64,000 nucleotides of DNA. Source: Dipteris shenzhenensis. Lineage: Eukaryota; Polypodiophyta; Polypodiopsida; Gleicheniales. The stretch is from assembly GCA_047967505.1 (NCBI GenBank), contig CM106539.1; one strand, given 5' to 3'. Of this stretch, positions 32,161 through 45,206 are shown in pieces; the first letter of the stretch is position 1, and every line of letters starts with the position of its first letter. Below the pieces are notes generated by a model. The model saw only the letters and a program-made list of their open reading frames with translations. It was not told where the DNA came from and ran no database searches. A program made the position numbers and the translations under genes.

Positions 32161-34244
32161 ACATGCCTTACAAATTTTATTTTTTCATTTGTATTTTTTT
32201 AAAGCACCAATTTTAGTAGCCCTCAAACAAAAAACTTGCTTTCCCATCCTTAGTCAAATTTCCTTGACACTACAAAACCTAATCAATTTTGCAAGCGCTC
32301 AAACCGTTTCTTTTTTACTATTTCTTACTCAATTATTAATAGTATCTAGAGACCCACACAACTCATAAGTTGAAGCCAATGTTTTCATGCATACATGCCC
32401 TCTTGTTAACCAATGTATCGATACATCGCTTGCAAAAATACAACACTGTAATAAAGTTCGACATGAAAGGTCATGGATTTATGCTTTCTTGTCTTGGAAT
32501 TAAGTTTGGATTGACTTAGATAGCATCTTTTGAAGATCTTGAACCTTTGCTATATTGAGTTCTAAATTGACTCAAATAGCATCTTCATGAGCCCCTATAA
32601 ATATGTGAATAGTCTCATAAAGAGGTTTCATATGGCAAATTGTAAGATTGCATCCACTCCCATGGACTTGAAACTTAGTAAAGATCCACAAAAGCCTACA
32701 CTTTGACGTGTACTAACAACTCATCAAATCTCTCATCTATTTTAATCACATTTTGATTCTAAGTCAAAGGATCCTAAACATACCCAAAGCCAAAATTCCA
32801 AAGATATTATATAACGACAAGAAAGGCCCCTACTCTAGTCTCATCTCCTTTATCACAAGTAAATTTCTTAAGCTTATTAATTGCTTTAATCATGGGCCCC
32901 ATCAAACCATAAAAATTATCAATTATATGTCAACCCAATTTCACAAAGCTCATAATTCAAGTCAAATATAAAATGTGATTTGGCAGCTTGAATTACTGGA
33001 TAATATAGAATTTTCAGTTGCTGGAACAAATTAAGCATCATATTGCTTACCAAGAAGCTCAAGAGGTTTTATAAAAAATGAGCACAAGACCAAATTTCAT
33101 AGAAAGCAGACGACTAGTGGAACATTGTTGAGAAATGCATAAAAATTTATTCCAATGTAAAACCTAGGATACCCAAACACCAATTATGAAGTATCAAAAC
33201 CCTGAGGGGACGTTTGAAACATGAGGTCATGTATGCAAAAGGGAAAATGCAAAAGGGAAAAACACAACTCAATTTAAAGATTGATGCTACTAAGCTCGTA
33301 TGGAACACAAGAGGTTCATCCCAACAATTTCAATAGGCATATTAAGCTGCACTTCATCTGCTTTGTTAATTTGGAAATTGGAGATGAATGGAATGCTGAT
33401 TTCCCTTGGTTGAACAATAATTTGGGTCACAAAGATCAAATTCGACTCAGTTATTTAATATAGGCCTAGGCAAGCTGGACATCATCTGCTTTGTCAAGAA
33501 TAGAAGCCACTTTATAATTTCTTTAGCTTATTCATTACATTTGTCCTGGGTCCTAAGAATCATTACTTAAATGTGGGACCCAATTTTGCAAAACATTCGG
33601 TTCCAGTCATAAAGACACTTGCAAGACAAACAATTTCAATTATGAAATGTAATTTGGCAGCACTTGATTCAAAATCCGCACATGATAGTATCAAATTTCC
33701 AGTTGCTGGATCATACTGCTGACCCTTCCTTTACCAGAAAAACCTCAACAAGTTTTTAACCAATGAACCAGAACAAGGCCAAATTTCAATTTTCCCTCAC
33801 CAGATACTCATGGACTACTACCCTGTAAAAACTTGGCATGGTAAGGATGTTACAATATATTACTGACAGAAATACAAGACAAGCATCACTATGTTGCCTG
33901 GTAACGTTCTTTAAATAATCAGCAGACCCACCAGGGGTTTAGCTGCCTTTGACAAAAAGATCACATAATAGGAGAGCAAAGATGACATCTAGAGAGTTTT
34001 GAATTTTAGCTCTAGAGACAATAATGTATCAAGAAAGCTTGATATTTGGCCAGCAGTCTTTGATACAACTGCACTTGCCGATGCAAGTAAAAGGCAACAG
34101 CCTTGTAATTGTAGAGTTACAAAATGAGCATAAAAGTGGCTTGAAAAGCTAACAGGGTTAGTCAGCTTCAAAATTCTGGAACTAAACTACATTGATAAAC
34201 CCTGTCACCGGGAGGGGCATTTCAAGCCCACAAAAGAAGCATGC
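32161..34244. other. non-coding stretch, HMGB 3' flank, with a diverged direct repeat
   Basis: No supported gene. The palindrome TGTATCGATACA lies at about 32416-32427. Blocks at about 32825-33110 and 33480-33810 are diverged direct repeats (period roughly 0.66 kb) sharing words such as ATTTGGCAGC, TTTCCAGTTGCTGG/TTTTCAGTTGCTGG and ACAAG(A/G)CCAAATTTCA. The last few hundred bases before 34245 should contain the HMGB 3' untranslated region. Confidence 0.5.
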
Positions 34245-35307
34245 TTAATCTTCATCCTCCTCCTGCCATTGACCAAGGTGTTCAGAGTTACAGAAAGAAT
34301 ACAGAAGACTGCAAGAAACAAAATCCATAATCAAGACCACACTAAAATCAACCCACCTCTACACTTTCATCATCATCATCATTAATCTCTGACTTTGACT
34401 TCTCTGATTCATCTGCCTCATCTCCCTGACCACCATGAGCACTACCTCCAGTAGTCTTCACTCAAAGAAAACAAATTTACATTAAAGAAAAAGAAAAATT
34501 GCAAAACAGTAGCATTTAACATGCAAAGATCTGCTTTGGACCTCACCTTCTTCTGATTATAAGATGCAAGGGCTTTCTCAAATGTAGCCCTCTCTTGTGC
34601 AGCCTTTGCAACGTAGGGCGCTTTCTCCTGACAACAGATATGGAGGAAGTCACTTAAGAGCAGACCACAGGAAAATCCATGATCTAAAAACAGAACTGCA
34701 TCATTTTATGATGATAGATTCAAGATAAAGAAGAGCACCTGATCACTCATTTCTTTCCACTTGTCCCCGCATGCCTTGCCAACCTGTACACCAAAGAACC
34801 ATTCCAGAAGTAGGTTAGAAACACAATGGCACAGCACAACAGAAAAGAAGGCAACAATTAACTACAAAGGACTGCAAGGGCTTGACATACTGCTGCCACG
34901 CCCTTCACATCAGGATGCTGTTCCTTATAACGCTCTCTGAACTCTGCCCTGAACAAAAATATCAGTATGTCAAAGTGAGAACCCTGTGCAAAGCTTTGAA
35001 AAAACCCCTTTAATTGTCCAACCAATTAGACTCACAAATAAATAAAGAAAGCTGTTGGCGGTCGCTTTGGTTTGTTAGGATCCTTCTTTGCCTTACGCTC
35101 CATCTTGGCTTGCCTCTTTTTTGCCTTTTGCTCTTTGACTGTCAATTGTTGTCTTTTCTTAGCCTCCCTAGTAGTGAACAAACACAAACAATACCAATTA
35201 CCAGCCATAGACCTCACAAAATCACGAAGCAAAACTGCCAGAAATATAAGTAGAACTCACCTGGCCTCCTTGGCTTCAGATGTCTTTTTCACCTTCGTGT
35301 CCTTCAT
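34245..35307 (-). CDS. HMGB-type high-mobility-group protein, complete (7 coding exons)
   Basis: Coding exons are 35307-35261, 35167-35036, 34948-34891, 34783-34739, 34627-34547, 34455-34357 and 34262-34245; all introns are GT-AG and the frame is continuous, giving 159 residues. Plant HMGB proteins bind and bend DNA without strong sequence preference and act in chromatin. Residues 1-47 are Lys-rich with KKRQ and KAKK runs; the single HMG box spans about 49-117, with KPKRPPTAFFIYL, FRERYKEQHPD, Trp88 in GDKWKEM and APYVAKA. The tail from about 133 is acidic (DDDDESVEEEDED). The first ATG, 35307-35305, is used. Donors are strong (GTGAGT, GTATGT). The last coding exon has only five residues plus stop. 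A likely acceptor (TATGCAG) 22 bp upstream of the ATG suggests a 5'-UTR intron. There is no disruption, so it should be functional. Confidence 0.95.
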
Positions 35308-36560
35308 TGTTCAATAAATGTAATAGCTGCATACAATCAAAAGTTACTTACGACCTGACTCGACAAAAAAGAGTTTAAGAGCATCGCACGTAATTATATA
35401 AGTCTATAGAAAAAGTCACCTTTAAATTTGTAGTGGCGAAGACAGAATTCAACAACTACAGTTATAGGCCTGTTGAAGTACACTCTCTCTGCGTCACAAT
35501 ACAATAAGCTGTAAGTGTCAACAAAAATCTTCCATTGAAAGAAAACGTCGTCGGTAAAAAATCAGCATCAGCACTCCATGCTGCAGTTCAAGCATTTGCT
35601 TCCACAACATTGAAGCACATCGTTACCATGCAAGACAGGTCTAATAAGTAGCCGAAAATGTGCTCAAATTAGGCTTTTCGGATTGTAGAGCACTGACACA
35701 ACGACGACGACCAACAGGTGAGGTCTGCCATGGGCAAATCCATAACAGGTGAGTGGACCATTTTCTGTGCGTGACTAACGTTTTACTGGAGTAAGGCTAA
35801 ATGCAGTACAGCTGTAAATTAGGTTTCCATTCAGGGTGCTAGCTCAAGAGGAAGCGCACCTCAGGCACAAGGAGTACAAAATACTAAGCAGAAAGGAAAC
35901 CCTCAACTTGGGAAGAGATCTGGCTGCCTGTGGGAGGCAGCAACCGCCAAAAAAACAGAGCGAGGGAAGCTGAAGACGGGCATACTGTCGGGAAGCGCGG
36001 AGGGGAAAATTCGAGAGGGAAAAAGCATGTTGCACGAAGGGAGAGAGGAAAGGAGAGGACCCAAGAGGAACCTGAGCTGCCCAAATCAATCCCCTTTGAT
36101 TTAGAACTCGTGAAGCTTCCTCTTTGTCTCTCCAGGAAGCTAAAGAGAAAGGGGAAAGCGCAGAGAAAGGAGAAAGCGTTAAGAGCAACAGGAAAGGAGC
36201 AAGAGAGGAGAATTTGGGAAGGTGGGTTACAGACGGAAGGCGTTGAGAGGAGAGGGAGGGAGCAGAGGAGGAGCAAGGAGGCAGGGGGGGGGGGAGGAGG
36301 GGATGGGCGATGGCAAAACAAGAGCAAAAGCACAGAGCAAAAGAAGAAGAAGAAGAAGAAGAAGAAGAGCTTACAGTGATGGGATGATGGAAGAGAGTTG
36401 GGAGCGATCGATTTCTGAGAGGCTAGAGAGCTCTCGTTGTTGTTGTTATTGTTGTTGTTGTGCTTCTTCTTCTTCCTTGTTGTTGTTGTTGTTGTTGTTG
36501 CTGCTGTTGCTTTTGTTGTTGTTGGGAGCAAAGTGGTTTTGTGTGCTTTTTTAGCACGGA
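35308..36560 (-). promoter_or_regulatory. HMGB leader and upstream region with trinucleotide runs
   Basis: In HMGB orientation this holds a probable 5'-UTR intron ending 22 bp before the ATG, and a long pyrimidine-rich region with (CTT)n at about 36340-36368 and (CAA)n at about 36436-36525. CT-rich leaders and CTT repeats are common near plant transcription starts, so the transcription start is probably near 36.3-36.4 kb (inference). The long overlapping frames here are low-complexity and compositional. Confidence 0.45.
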
Positions 36561-36682
36561 TTTACTGAGGGTTTCATCTTTGGTCACTATAAGGACTGGC
36601 CACCGGTTTACCGGCCCCAGCCGGTCACCTTCGTTCCCCCCTCTCATGCCCTCCTTCCCTCCCCCCAAACTTCAAATTTCAA

Positions 36683-36910
<228 letters not shown>

Positions 36911-39900
36911 TTGCAAGCCCAATCATCACACTCAAAACCAATTTCCTTTCTTACTTTCCTCAACCAAGAAATATTGTCCCACCTTACACATCTTGAAAGG
37001 TGGAGGCACGAATGAACAGGCACATCTGAAGCAAACAACAGCATGGCAACCCATTTCTTAATAGTTTAAGGTAAGAGTGACCCTGCACCATCAAAGGACC
37101 TCAACCCATGTGCTATGAGTTTCCATTCCAAACCCCTAAAATGATGCATGCTAACTTCATGAAATTTCCAATATTTCTAATATATTGTCAAGAAGTTGAA
37201 CTCCTCAATTTCGGTATAACTAAAATTTGGAGGACACTCTTTAAATATGAGAGATGCATGCCACTAGTGCCTTGTCACCATCATCATCCTAATCACCAAT
37301 CACACGCTTTTCAAGGTTGTCTCTAAAATATCACCCAAAAATCTTACATGATTGCACACCTGAAGACTTTTGCCAACATTATGATTACCTATCAACCTAC
37401 CTATCAACTTCATGGCATTCAAGAAAGGGCATATGCCAATGAGCTTCCACAACTAAGTGGCTCTGCAACATGTCCCCATGTTCATTTAGAGCTTGTGGGC
37501 TTTGGGTCACTCCATGCCTATGCAACAAGTATGTACTACCTACATTGTTCTTAAAGACTAGTTCTGATAAGGCACCTTGGCCATGCCTTTTACCTGCACA
37601 TCTTATAGATGCTCCCCAAGGCCAAAAGGCCTTCTTAATAATTGTGGGCACCATGAACCTTTTCCCATACGCTTTACATTCCACATTAAAAGCAGCCTTT
37701 AATGTATATTTATTTGTAGTGTGTGTTTTAGGTCATGGAAATCAATTACTATTGAAGGTAACCTTTATTTCTTTAGTTATGAAAATCAATTAGCTTGAAG
37801 GTCTTGAGGCTCAAGGTAAAAAATCCTTGCTTAATAATTGTGGGAACTACTAACGTCTCCCTACTGCACTTTACCTTCCCTACGAAAATCGGACTTTAAT
37901 GTATATTTAATAAATTGTAGGGTGTGTTTAGGTCATAAAAATCAATTAGATTAAAGGTGAACTTTACTTTCTTAAGTTATGTATACTACTTCATTTGCCA
38001 CAACCCTATGGTGACAATGATGCAAGTGTCTCATTCCCTCTCCCCTTTATTAGTCCTTTTTATACGTTACAAAAAGGGTGGCAAGGGACACTATGGCCCT
38101 TGCTATGTTGCACAGCCTAATGGTACTATTATTTCACTTTGCTAGGCTTGGGTTCTTGCAAGCAACATGCCTTCCTAAATAACTCGACCCCATCACAATC
38201 ATGCTACAAAGTGACCATATCATAGCCATTATGGAAATAAGCAATAATGGCCATTGCTTTGTAAGCTACTACTAAAGCCTAACTACCTGAGTAAGATGTA
38301 ATGTAACCAATGCTAGACTATGTAAAACAATCCATTTGTTAGTTTGCTCAACTTGATACATGCCTCAAAAGGCCTCCAATTCTTAAACAAGCCACTAGTC
38401 ATGGGCCACTCTTACATCCCATTTGCTTAATAACACCATTAGTGAGTATTATTTGTGGTGCATAGCCCCTGTGTCTGATGCCACTATAAACACTAGCTCA
38501 TTCCAATGGAATTCTTCCCAAGTCGCCTCATAGCAAGTCCTCTTTTACTAGTAATGTAAAAGAAACTACAGTCATTATGCCTTACACAAGGCATTGCCTT
38601 TGAGACCCATCCTTTTACATGTCAACTAGCTACTCAAATAAGTTACAAAACCTAATGTTTGAACAACATGGTGTACCATCCATGGTAACATGGTGTGTCC
38701 CATTACCATTGTCATTCGTGGTAATGTTTGAACAATGTACTATACCCCATTCAGGTACAAGCCACAAATCTAAATAGAGTCGACATTTGGACTCATGTCT
38801 AGAATGGAAAAAATATAAAGGAGATGGAGATTGAACCCATCTGGGACTAGTGTCCTTTGAGTAGACATGTCAATCAAATAGTTCATGTTGCACAAGAGTT
38901 GGCAAGGAAGCCCACACCTTACAAACTAGTTAAGACATGAATGACTTTTAACAATTTCCTCATCCTTCTTACACACAAATGCATACGTGCATGTACATGC
39001 ATAGATACACTCAAGTACATGCACATACATGTATGCACAAATGAAAGTGTTGTGAAAATTTGAGTTGCTGTCAAAATCATTGGAATCAAACATGGATGAT
39101 GGAACAAGGTGCAAAATAAACTATGGAGGAGAAAATCCAACATGAAAGAGACTTCACAAAGATTTTGACACATCAGAAGAGTTGCACTTCATCCATGGCC
39201 AATTTTTATTGCTTCTCTCATGAAAGAGAAATTTTTTATGTTGAACTTCAAATGCTTTACACATTATTATAAGTTTAAATATTTCTCCTTTATCTCTACT
39301 TGCATGTAAGTTATGTCCCCCCTTTTTTCCTTCTTGCTGAATTTCCTCTTTGACTACTAGTATTCCTTTTAGTTCTTTGTGTGTATGTGGTTAAGTTTAA
39401 TTTTTGGGATATGTAGCCAATGAGGCTTGATTTCATTGTGAGATTTTCTTAATTAGTTCCTCTATCTAGTTTTGAACTTATTGGTGGAGTGTGGTTTGTG
39501 TTTTGGATTGACGTTGGTTTGTTTTTATGTTTGGTATGGAAGTAAGGGTGCTCATCATCGTTCACATTAGTGCATTCTCAGTCTCTTAATCTTGTAAGCT
39601 TTCATTGGTGTTAGCTTGGTGCTTTGGACGTGTTTAAAATAGTATAAGTTAGTATCCTTTGGTTGTTTCTTGTATTCTCACCTTATCTTGTTCATTTCTT
39701 TACGCTCTTGATCTAATATGTATTCTTGTCCACGGTCTTCATGCTATTTAGTTCATTTTATTTGATTAAGAGGCATGGTTTTTGTGCATATCCTACTAGA
39801 GGTCTTTCCTAACTCATTATCACTTTCATGTTTGGTATAAGTAAAGATATTTTATCTCCCACTACAATGGGCCTCAACCATGGTGACATTTACAAAGCAA

Positions 39901-41200
39901 TGGACCCTCTTTAAAAATCAACATAGAAGGCCAAATTTTCTAAGTGAAAAGAATGATATCATCAGGCATCATTTTTATCATTAAACTTCGAATTGATTTG
40001 CTAAAGTTAATTTATGTCACTTAACAAACACAATTTCAATGTCTGGTGTTGCTAATGTGGTCTTAAAAAGAGAATATTTAAATAAGTTTAGGGAACTATG
40101 GAAAATGACAGTTAACAACATTCGTGTATAGAGGGTCCAACAATCACAAAGAGAATCATTGACAACATTGGCACATCCTTGGTATCTCTACATGTTGACG
40201 TAACAACTAGTATCCACAAAACAAAGCCTTTCGACGGTACTCTATCCTTCGTACCCGAGAAAACAATAAGTGCGTATATGCCATGGGTTATGCAGTAGAT
40301 GCAAATTGGGAGAGTGCCCTTCATGTCCATCATGGAAACTATCACCTTTGTGATTGTCAAGATCAACCTTGAAGGCTCCTCCTCCGAGCAGATAATTATA
40401 GCGAATGGTCCTAACCCTCATGACCATGCAATGGTAAGCCACACTCCCCTTTAATAGTGAGTTGGAAGGATTCATGCCCTGCACCTAATCACAAACTGTT
40501 TTGTGTAGTTGTCATTCGTAGCAGATTGTTGTCACACTATGACACATTTGATCTAAGAGTTCTTTGACAATGGTGTTGTGATGTATGTGGTCAAGAACAT
40601 ATCTTACATGCGCGCCAACCATTCGCTACTAGCGATCTTTGATTTTACCATTCTTACCGCATACTGGAGGGGAGGATTTGTGATATGCATTTTTCGGTCA
40701 AACATACAATGATGCATTTTTCGGTCAAACATACATGGCTCCCACAATACACATCCCCCTCCTGCTGGCTCCAGGGACTAAGTAGGGACATGGAGCCACA
40801 CACCATAAATATAAAAGCAATACATCATTTTAAAAGGACTATCCAAGATAGAGGACCTTAATTGACTCAACACACATGATTTATTGCATACATTTTTGGG
40901 AAACATCCCAGGGCAGAGTAGCCAAATAGAACATGCTTAGAATATATATGGATCATCATCTCCATCGTCCTTTGGAGTCACTTGATAGTTTGGGTTCATG
41001 ATTGAGAACAATTGTGCCTTTGCATGCACATGCCACATTGTAAAGTCACTAGTTGAGTATTTTGGCATTCGGTTTTTGCACCACTTTTACAAACCTTGTA
41101 AAGCCTCTGGCTATCATCGGCACTCGGTTGCTATTGTATACATTTTTTGATCCTTGGTGCACCATGGCGAAAACACATGATGATGTCATATTTCTTGATT
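36911..41200. other. long region without recognised genes
   Basis: About 4.3 kb of AT-rich sequence with only short frames. It contains a ~196-bp-period direct duplication (37635-37985). Nothing else could be assigned. Confidence 0.5.
37635..37985 (+). repeat. ~196-bp-period diverged direct duplication
   Basis: Two units share AATAATTGTGGG, CTTTAATGTATATTTA, GTGTGTTT(T)AGGTCAT and AAAATCAATTAG words, starting at about 37635 and 37831. The units are diverged by many substitutions and small indels. Confidence 0.75.
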
Positions 41201-41204
41201 AGAG

Positions 41205-41800
41205 TAGCAAGCTTTATGAAACAACTATGGCAATTTGAAGTTCAAAATGCTGAACATTTTTAAACTGAAGAACTTGTGGGACATAGTCATGGAAGATGAA
41301 AAGAGACCAAAGCCAACACCGGCAACTCTTATGGCAGATCAGCAAAACTAGAGCTCACAAAGAAATAGAAAGAGTGGGATACCAAGGCTCGAATTGCCTT
41401 GAATATCATCAATTTCAATGTGAAAGATATGATGATCCCTCTTCTTCGTGGACAGACCTCGGTTGTACTTGCTTGGAAAGCTTTGGAAAGGAGGTACAAT
41501 GCCAACATGTCATGTATTCTCTTGTTGGAGAATCAACTAAACAAAAATCCAATGTTTCCAAATGAATTAGGTCTTGACTTCTTAGTCAAATTGAAGGACC
41601 TTGGCATCAGCTTGCATCACTTGGACACAAGATCAAACAAGAAAGACCTGTCCAGCTTGCCACCATCAATGGACTTGGATCAAATTATGGGCAATCTATG
41701 ATTGCATTAGTCACTCGAGATGCTCCTCCCACATTTCAACTCATGTTAAACATGCTCATGAAGGAGCAATTGAGACGTGGTCTCAATTGAGAGTCGAGAT
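41205..41800 (+). pseudogene. Copia gag (UBN2-type) fragment
   Basis: Plus-strand frames give EDEKRPKPTPATLMADQQN then, after a stop and frameshifts, NVKDMMIPLLRG, VVLAWKALERRYNANM and LLENQLNKNPMF, the layout of a UBN2/Copia Gag domain (...A...W..L...Y......L...L). The frame breaks at several points and no LTR or Pol accompanies it. It ends against a short tandem duplication at 41.83 kb. Confidence 0.6.
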
Positions 41801-41827
41801 GTTTTGACCCAGAGGCTAGACAAAAGG

Positions 41828-41935
41828 TATCGAGGCAGTTTAGCACTAAGTCCACTGGGGTCATTTGCCGAGGTGAGGTAGTTCAGCACTTAGTCCACTG
41901 ACTTGGGGTCATTTGCCAGGGTGAGGTTTTTGTCA
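41828..41935 (+). repeat. ~50-bp tandem duplication
   Basis: Two adjacent units share GTTTAGCAC/GTTCAGCAC, TAAGTCCACTG/TTAGTCCACTG and GGGGTCATTTGCC followed by GAGGTGAGG/AGGGTGAGG. The duplication marks the junction between the Copia gag scrap and the CACTA-like sequence. Confidence 0.85.
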
Positions 41936-41959
41936 TTAGCGAATTTCCGGCACACAATT

Positions 41960-42327
41960 TGTTTGTTTCCAATGTATTCAAACTTGCATTTCTCCATCCA
42001 TAGATGGTCTGCAAGTTTAGTGACTCAAGGGAGGCACGTAGAACAGAGAATGTGCACCCCTCAAACAATGGTGTTAATGCTGCAGTAAAAAGATCGTCCT
42101 GCTCCATGCTATCATCCCTACTTGAAGATTGATGGAAAAATAAATCCCACACCATATCATCAAACACCTCCTCCTCCATGGCCTCATGAGGTTATGGTGG
42201 AGGGCTACTATCACCATCACTCCATGCATCCATAATGGTCCCTCTTAAAGATCCCACCTCATATCTTCGACGCTTCACCTCCTCATGTGACAAGCATAGG
42301 GCAACATATGTGGGTGTAAACTGCATC
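41960..42327 (-). pseudogene. CACTA-like (En/Spm) transposase, second exon part
   Basis: Minus-strand frame following an acceptor-like CAG at 42330-42328: SHEEVKRRRYEVGSLRGTI and DGDSSPPP, a stop, then MEEEVFDDMVWDLF and LTPLFEGCTFSVLRASLESLNLQTIYGW. The LFEGCT...SLNL...GW pattern is the region before the TNP2 core of CACTA transposases (LY.GC....L...LRLLNLK...GWS). The recognisable part stops at about 41960. Exon 1 of the same gene lies at 45392-45207, on the other side of an inserted LTR element. The splice phase does not match without a one-base shift, so the gene is broken. Confidence 0.55.
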
Positions 42328-42376
42328 CTGTATCAAATTTAAAAAGGATCATATATCAAACACATGAACACCCATA

Positions 42377-45176
42377 GGTATTGTTTGGATGAAAATGTTC
42401 AAGGGCTTGCTCTAAGGTGCACATCTAGTGCTATGAGGTGCTAGTGTGTGACCTAAGTGATGATGTATGCACAAAGGCCCCCACATGGGAGGTTCCTTTG
42501 ATTTAGGCCAGACAGTCCCATTGATGTAGGGGCTGATTGCCACTAATATAGGGGAGGTGCCTACACCATCCTCTCATTATATAAAATGGAGGACATTCCT
42601 TCATTCTCATACATGGATTTTGCCTCACTTGAGCTCTCTCTCTTTGTGCCATGATGCATCTCTTCTACCCCACACTCTTCTATATTCGGTATTAAAGTTG
42701 GTAGCTTTGGAGAACTCATTTTGGTAGTGCCACCTCATCATCTTCTCCATTTCCTCCTTTTGAACTTTCTTCTTCCTTCCTCTTTAGAAATGGTTTAGCT
42801 TTGTTCTCCTCATCCCTTGCATCTTTTGCCAAGCCCTCCAAGCTAAATACTCTATCCTATGGGGTGCACCTCTAGCGTAGAGCATTCCCCCAGAGATGGA
42901 CTATATCACCCACACTGATCCAAGCAAGGTGTGATGAAAAATCACACAATTCTGCCTCTGTGCTCATCTATTGCTAGAGCCCTTTTAGTACAAGTCGGTC
43001 CATCCCTAGAGCTTGCTGCTGTTGGTGAATTTTGAAGGCCAATGCATGCTAGAGCAAGGAGAAATCAAGGAAAAGACAATCGAAGAAGGCACAGCTCTCC
43101 CAAACAAGATGGCACACTAGTATTTTGCCTATGCTCTGTGTTGAATCTACCTTGGTTTTCAAGCTTTAGATTTGCATAGAAATCCCTCTCAAACTCTTCT
43201 CCAATTGTGTGAATTATGCCCTCCAAGTTGAGCTAGTCTTCTGCAAAGCATTTTTCATAGTTTTGGAAATTTAATGCTAGAGTAAATGCTAGGATGATGT
43301 TTGAGGATTGAAGTAATGCTAAAGTACAAATCAGAGAATGCAATTTCAGGTTAAAATTCAGTTGGGACTGATCTCTTGTCAAAATGCCAAGCTCTAAAGG
43401 TTCTTCCAATGCTAAGCACTTGAAGAAGACTACAAGAAGGATAAAGTTTAAAGTGAAGAAGATCCCAACCAAGAAACTTTGGGAGAAGCCAACTAGGTAT
43501 GAATATGCTAAACAATTAGGATTTTTTGAATTTATCTCTAGCAATCTACATTTGTATGGTGAGGGAGATTTATTTGTTCCACAAGATTAGCCATTTTGTA
43601 AGAGAGTAGACGCTACCTAAAAAAGGTAAGACCCTCTCATGGCTACTTATAAAATTAGCAAGTTCAATGGCCAAGGCTTCCATACTTGGCAGATGAAGAT
43701 AAAGTTTCTGCTTATGAAATAAAATCTATGGGACTTAGTAGGAAGGAACTCAATCCTCTTAGGAAAGTGAATCAACTACAACCAAAGGTAAAGGAAAGGC
43801 CACTAACTCTACTTCTACACCTACAGATGCAGAAAGGATAGAGCAAGCCTATGCAATAATTGCATTAGGTTTGGGAGATGATTATGTACACCACATTTCA
43901 GATTTGGAATCCCCTTTCGAAGCATGGCATAAGTTAGACATATTAGTTGGTGCTAGCTCTCATACTTCCAAATTAAATCTGAAAATTAAGTTCTTTGAAC
44001 TTAAAATCGAGGGAGATAATGTTGCTACTCATGTTAACACTATGAGGAGCCTTATGACACAACTAGCCTCAATTAATTCTCCTATCACTGAGGATGATGC
44101 TATGGAAGTGCTTCTAAAGAGCATGCTCAAGATTTTGACTATGTGGTTACTACTTTGAAAAATCTTCCTCAACCCACATTAGAAGGCATCATCAGTGCCT
44201 TACAAGAAGAGGAAAGAAACAACACTTCAAGAATGGGCAAAATGCACATAGAAGCACTTGCAGTGAAGTTTTCAAAAAGTACGTACAAGGCTTGCAAACA
44301 CTATGGGAAAAACAATCATCTTGAGAAGGATTGCTATAAAATCAACCCTTGCTCTTATTGTGGCAAGAATAATCACTCTAAAAAGTTTTGCAATGAGAAA
44401 AAGAAGACTATGACAAATTTGGTTGAAGCCTGATATCAACAAATGAAGCATCAAACTTTGTGGCCGAAGACAAGGCCTTTGCCTTTTGCGCAACTTGTCT
44501 TTGAATTTTTGTTTATCATCACTTGGCCAAATTTTAAGATTCTCTGCCTGGAGTAGTACTCCAAGAAAAATGTTATGTGTTTTGTCTTTTGTAAATCACC
44601 TCTAGTCACCATATGATGTAGGCCATGTGATATGTGTTGGTCTATCCCTGTTTTGTAAACCTTGACCCTTGGGCACCTTTGCTAGCATGAGATCCTAGCC
44701 ATAGATTTATCCTTGACCACCCTAAGATGGCATGTGTGATCACCATGAGATGACATGAGCAACTATGTGACTAGATGTATCCTTGACGTTGCAAGAGGCA
44801 AACCCTTGAGGGGGGATATGTTGGGATAAGTATGGTTAAGAGCTTGCTCTAAGGTGCATGTGTGCATCTAGGGGAGTCACAAGTGTGTGTGTGTTTGTGT
44901 GTTGTAGAAGCACATCTAGTGCTATGAGGTGTCTAGTGTGTGACCTAAGTGATGATGTATGCACAAAGGCCCCCACATGGGAGGTTCCTTTGATTTAGGC
45001 CAGTTCCACTAATGTAGGGGTTGATTGCCACTGATATAGGGGATGTGCCTACACCATCCTCTCATTCTATAAAATGGGGACATTCCTTCATTCTAATACA
45101 TGGATTTTACCTCACTTGAGCTCTCTCTCTTTGTGCCTTGATTCATCTCTTCTACCCCATGCTCTTCTATAGGTAT
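42377..45176 (+). mobile_element. gag-only LTR retrotransposon (TR-GAG type), complete
   Basis: LTRs at 42382-42684 (303 bp) and 44819-45171 (353 bp) start TGTTTGGATGAAAATG and TGTTGGGATAAGTATGG and both end CTCTTCTATA. They share most of their sequence, including GGCCCCCACATGGGAGG and a TATATAAAA box near 42578; the 3' copy has an extra ~50-bp TG-rich block. The 5-bp repeat GGTAT flanks the element at 42377-42381 and 45172-45176. A weak primer-site match (GGTATTAAAGTTGG) follows the 5' LTR and a polypurine run TTGAGGGGGGATA precedes the 3' LTR. Inside there is only a decayed Gag, without protease, integrase, RT or RNase H. Mobility would have required enzymes from a related Copia element. 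It sits in an intron of the minus-strand CACTA-like gene. Confidence 0.88.
43639..44433 (+). pseudogene. Gag of the TR-GAG element
   Basis: The frame opens at ATG 43639 with ISKFNGQGFHTWQMKIKFLL, a Copia-type Gag start, but stops soon after. It resumes with AYAIIALGLGDDYVHHI and LNLKIKFFELKIEG, and after a frameshift near 44150 continues through NLPQPTLEGIISALQEEE to two zinc knuckles: CKHYGKNNHLEKDC (second Cys replaced by Tyr) and CSYCGKNNHSKKFC (intact), ending at TGA 44431. Gag packages element RNA. Upstream, 43384-43590, a small Lys-rich frame of 68 codons is unassigned. Confidence 0.85.
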
Positions 45177-45206
45177 CTCAATCAGCCTCAACACTTTAAC
45201 ACTTAC

